A DNA stretch of 6,681 nucleotides. Origin: Candidatus Sifarchaeum subterraneum. Its GTDB lineage: Archaea > Asgardarchaeota > Sifarchaeia > Sifarchaeales > Sifarchaeaceae. The translations under genes and the position numbers were made by a program. The notes under the pieces were generated by a model. The model did not search any database. It was not told where the DNA came from and saw only the letters and a list, made by a program, of their open reading frames with translations. Shown here in pieces: positions 6,124 to 6,681 of the stretch (within the stretch, counting starts at the first letter, position 1; each line of letters begins with the position of its first letter). The stretch is from NCBI GenBank assembly GCA_016292335.1, contig JAECRX010000035.1, positions 1 through 6,681 on the forward strand. The letters are read 5' to 3'.

Positions 6124-6437
6124 CCAGAGCTCGCCAAGAACCACGTCCTAAAGGACGGAGCTTGAGCTTAGCTTGAGTGGGTATGTCTTGTAGAGTCGCA
6201 AGGCATAAAAACTACGTTAGAGGGGAAAGCTGAAGTTGCACCTTGGGATGCACGCCCTAGCCCCAAGCTCTGCAATCTCTATGGGAAAAAAGCTATTGCT
6301 AGCACCGAGATGGCTACTACCATTCTGACAAGAGGGAATAACATCTGTAGAATGCATACCTCCCTCAACATTGGCGAAGGGCAACCTAACCCCTTTGTGA
6401 ATCTCCTCAAAGGGATTATCCCTGTGGAAGGATTCTT
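6124..6437 (+). ncRNA. Structured RNA resembling HEARO / IscB-type omegaRNA, without an IscB gene
   Basis: This stretch of about 315 nt is visibly richer in G+C than its surroundings and has no convincing ORF. It starts with an apical hairpin CGTCC-TAAA-GGACG (6144-6157), has a long-range helix GAGCTTG 6158-6164 / CAAGCTC 6264-6270, and finishes with CCCTTTG 6391-6397 / CAAAGGG 6408-6414. The 5' hairpin with GAGCTTG, the internal AGAGGGAATAAC and GTAGAATGCA, and GGCGAAGGGCAA (6373-6384) resemble, from memory, the HEARO RNAs that precede iscB genes in IS200/IS605-type elements. Those RNAs guide the HNH/RuvC nuclease IscB with a guide at the 5' end. No iscB follows; the next gene is a secreted protein. 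It could be a stand-alone omegaRNA, a decayed element, or an unrelated leader RNA. Confidence 0.5.
6391..6422 (+). promoter_or_regulatory. Two mutually exclusive hairpins just before the start codon
   Basis: GGG 6412-6414 can pair leftwards in CCCTTTG 6391-6397 / CAAAGGG 6408-6414 (7 bp, 10-nt loop) or rightwards in GGGA-TTA-TCCC 6412-6422. Both lie upstream of GGAAGGA (6426-6432) and ATG 6438. The longer stem should win. It may be the right-end hairpin of the element, and a regulatory role is only a possibility. Confidence 0.3.
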
Positions 6438-6681
6438 ATGAAAAAATTGCTTTGGTTATTCATTTTATGTCCTTTGATATTCCAACCTCCGATAGCTTTA
6501 ACTGATAATAATTGGGTAGAACGAGATGATTTAGAATATTATCGTCTAGACCTTAGAGACGTTTCTGAATGGACGATGGCAAATCACTATACCGGAAAAG
6601 ATCCATATTATTCAGATTCCAAAAAGTCGGAGCTAATCTTCAAGTATACCCTTAACAACACATTCTATAAAACATATTCCA
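6438..6681 (+). CDS. Secreted or membrane-anchored protein of unknown function, N-terminal part, cut by the window end
   Basis: I do not recognise this gene. The 81 visible residues begin with a clear signal peptide: MKK, a hydrophobic core LLWLFILCPLIF (4-15), then PPIALTD, with cleavage probably near residues 20-22. There is no proper lipobox. The mature part starts with an acidic, aromatic segment (NNWVERDDLEYYRLDLRD) and looks like an extracellular soluble domain. ATG 6438 follows GGAAGGA with a 5-nt spacer. Both the ATG and that ribosome-binding site appear to belong to the end of the upstream structured element; before insertion the start would have been GTG 6120. It is transcribed divergently from uppP. 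The frame is open to the window end, so the length and domain are unknown. Confidence 0.75.
   Translation, partial: MKKLLWLFILCPLIFQPPIALTDNNWVERDDLEYYRLDLRDVSEWTMANHYTGKDPYYSDSKKSELIFKYTLNNTFYKTYS

Larger units (their letters stand above)
6124..6441 (+). mobile_element. Putative ORF-less HEARO/IscB-type (IS200/IS605 superfamily) insertion
   Basis: The left boundary follows GTGA (6120-6123). HEARO elements are known to sit directly after ATGA or GTGA. The right boundary is placed after ATGA (6438-6441), because excision there joins GTGA to AAAAATTGC and restores the same codons, AAA AAA TTG, of the gene that follows. No transposase and no iscB are inside, so it would have to move with functions supplied elsewhere, or it is a relic. 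The boundaries rest on this logic and on recalled family properties, not on an empty-site comparison. Confidence 0.4.

Noticed and set aside
6220..6437. Minus-strand open frame across the structured RNA
   Set aside because: The frame is open over about 65 codons, but there is no SD or promoter, and the interval is better explained by RNA helices. Such accidental frames are common over omegaRNA regions.
6124..6437. RNase P RNA, SRP RNA, tmRNA or group II intron as the identity of the structured stretch
   Set aside because: I see no archaeal RNase P core (GAGGAAAGUC), no SRP helix 8 motif, no tRNA-like ends, and no group II domain V or GUGYG start.
1..6681. tRNA genes or CRISPR arrays
   Set aside because: No cloverleaf with a TTCRANY T-loop in a proper context, and no regularly spaced direct repeats, were seen on reading either strand.

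Overview
The window looks like DNA from an uncultured, A+T-rich archaeon. The evidence is an archaeal-type threonyl-tRNA synthetase with its D-aminoacyl-deacylase-like N-terminal editing domain, a radical SAM enzyme of the tetraether-lipid-synthase (Tes, MJ0619-like) family, a TrmB-family regulator, archaeal TATA boxes, and ribosome-binding sites matching the archaeal anti-SD (GGTGA, GAGGAG). I cannot fix the lineage; Asgard-like or Bathyarchaeia-like groups are guesses only.

Layout. Positions 1-351 (+) hold the 3' end of a TnpB gene and the right end of its IS200/IS605-type element, with three successive hairpins typical of a right-end (omega/re) RNA. The element ends about 10 bp from the thrS stop codon. 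On the minus strand, in transcription order, follow uppP (5887-5090), a TrmB regulator (4978-4208), tes (3995-2478) and thrS (2244-361). Gaps of 110-235 bp and separate TATA-like boxes suggest these are mostly separate transcription units rather than one tight operon. Plausible links are lipid-related: Tes joins archaeal isoprenoid lipid chains, UppP recycles a polyprenyl-phosphate carrier, and the TrmB protein lies directly upstream of tes, whose probable start site carries a perfect inverted repeat.

The right-hand part, 5888-6437, has no ordinary gene. It holds a divergent TATA-like palindrome, a short start-less open frame that overlaps uppP by ATGA, and a G+C-richer, structured stretch of about 315 nt (6124-6437, +). 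This stretch resembles the HEARO/IscB-type omega RNA of the IS200/IS605 superfamily, but no IscB gene follows it. It starts directly after GTGA and ends at ATGA. Removing it would join GTG to AAA AAA TTG and restore the reading frame of the downstream secreted-protein gene. The element therefore seems to have inserted exactly at a start codon and to have supplied a replacement ATG and ribosome-binding site. This is the most interesting part of the window.

The last gene (6438 to the window end, +) encodes the N-terminus of an unrecognised protein with a signal peptide.
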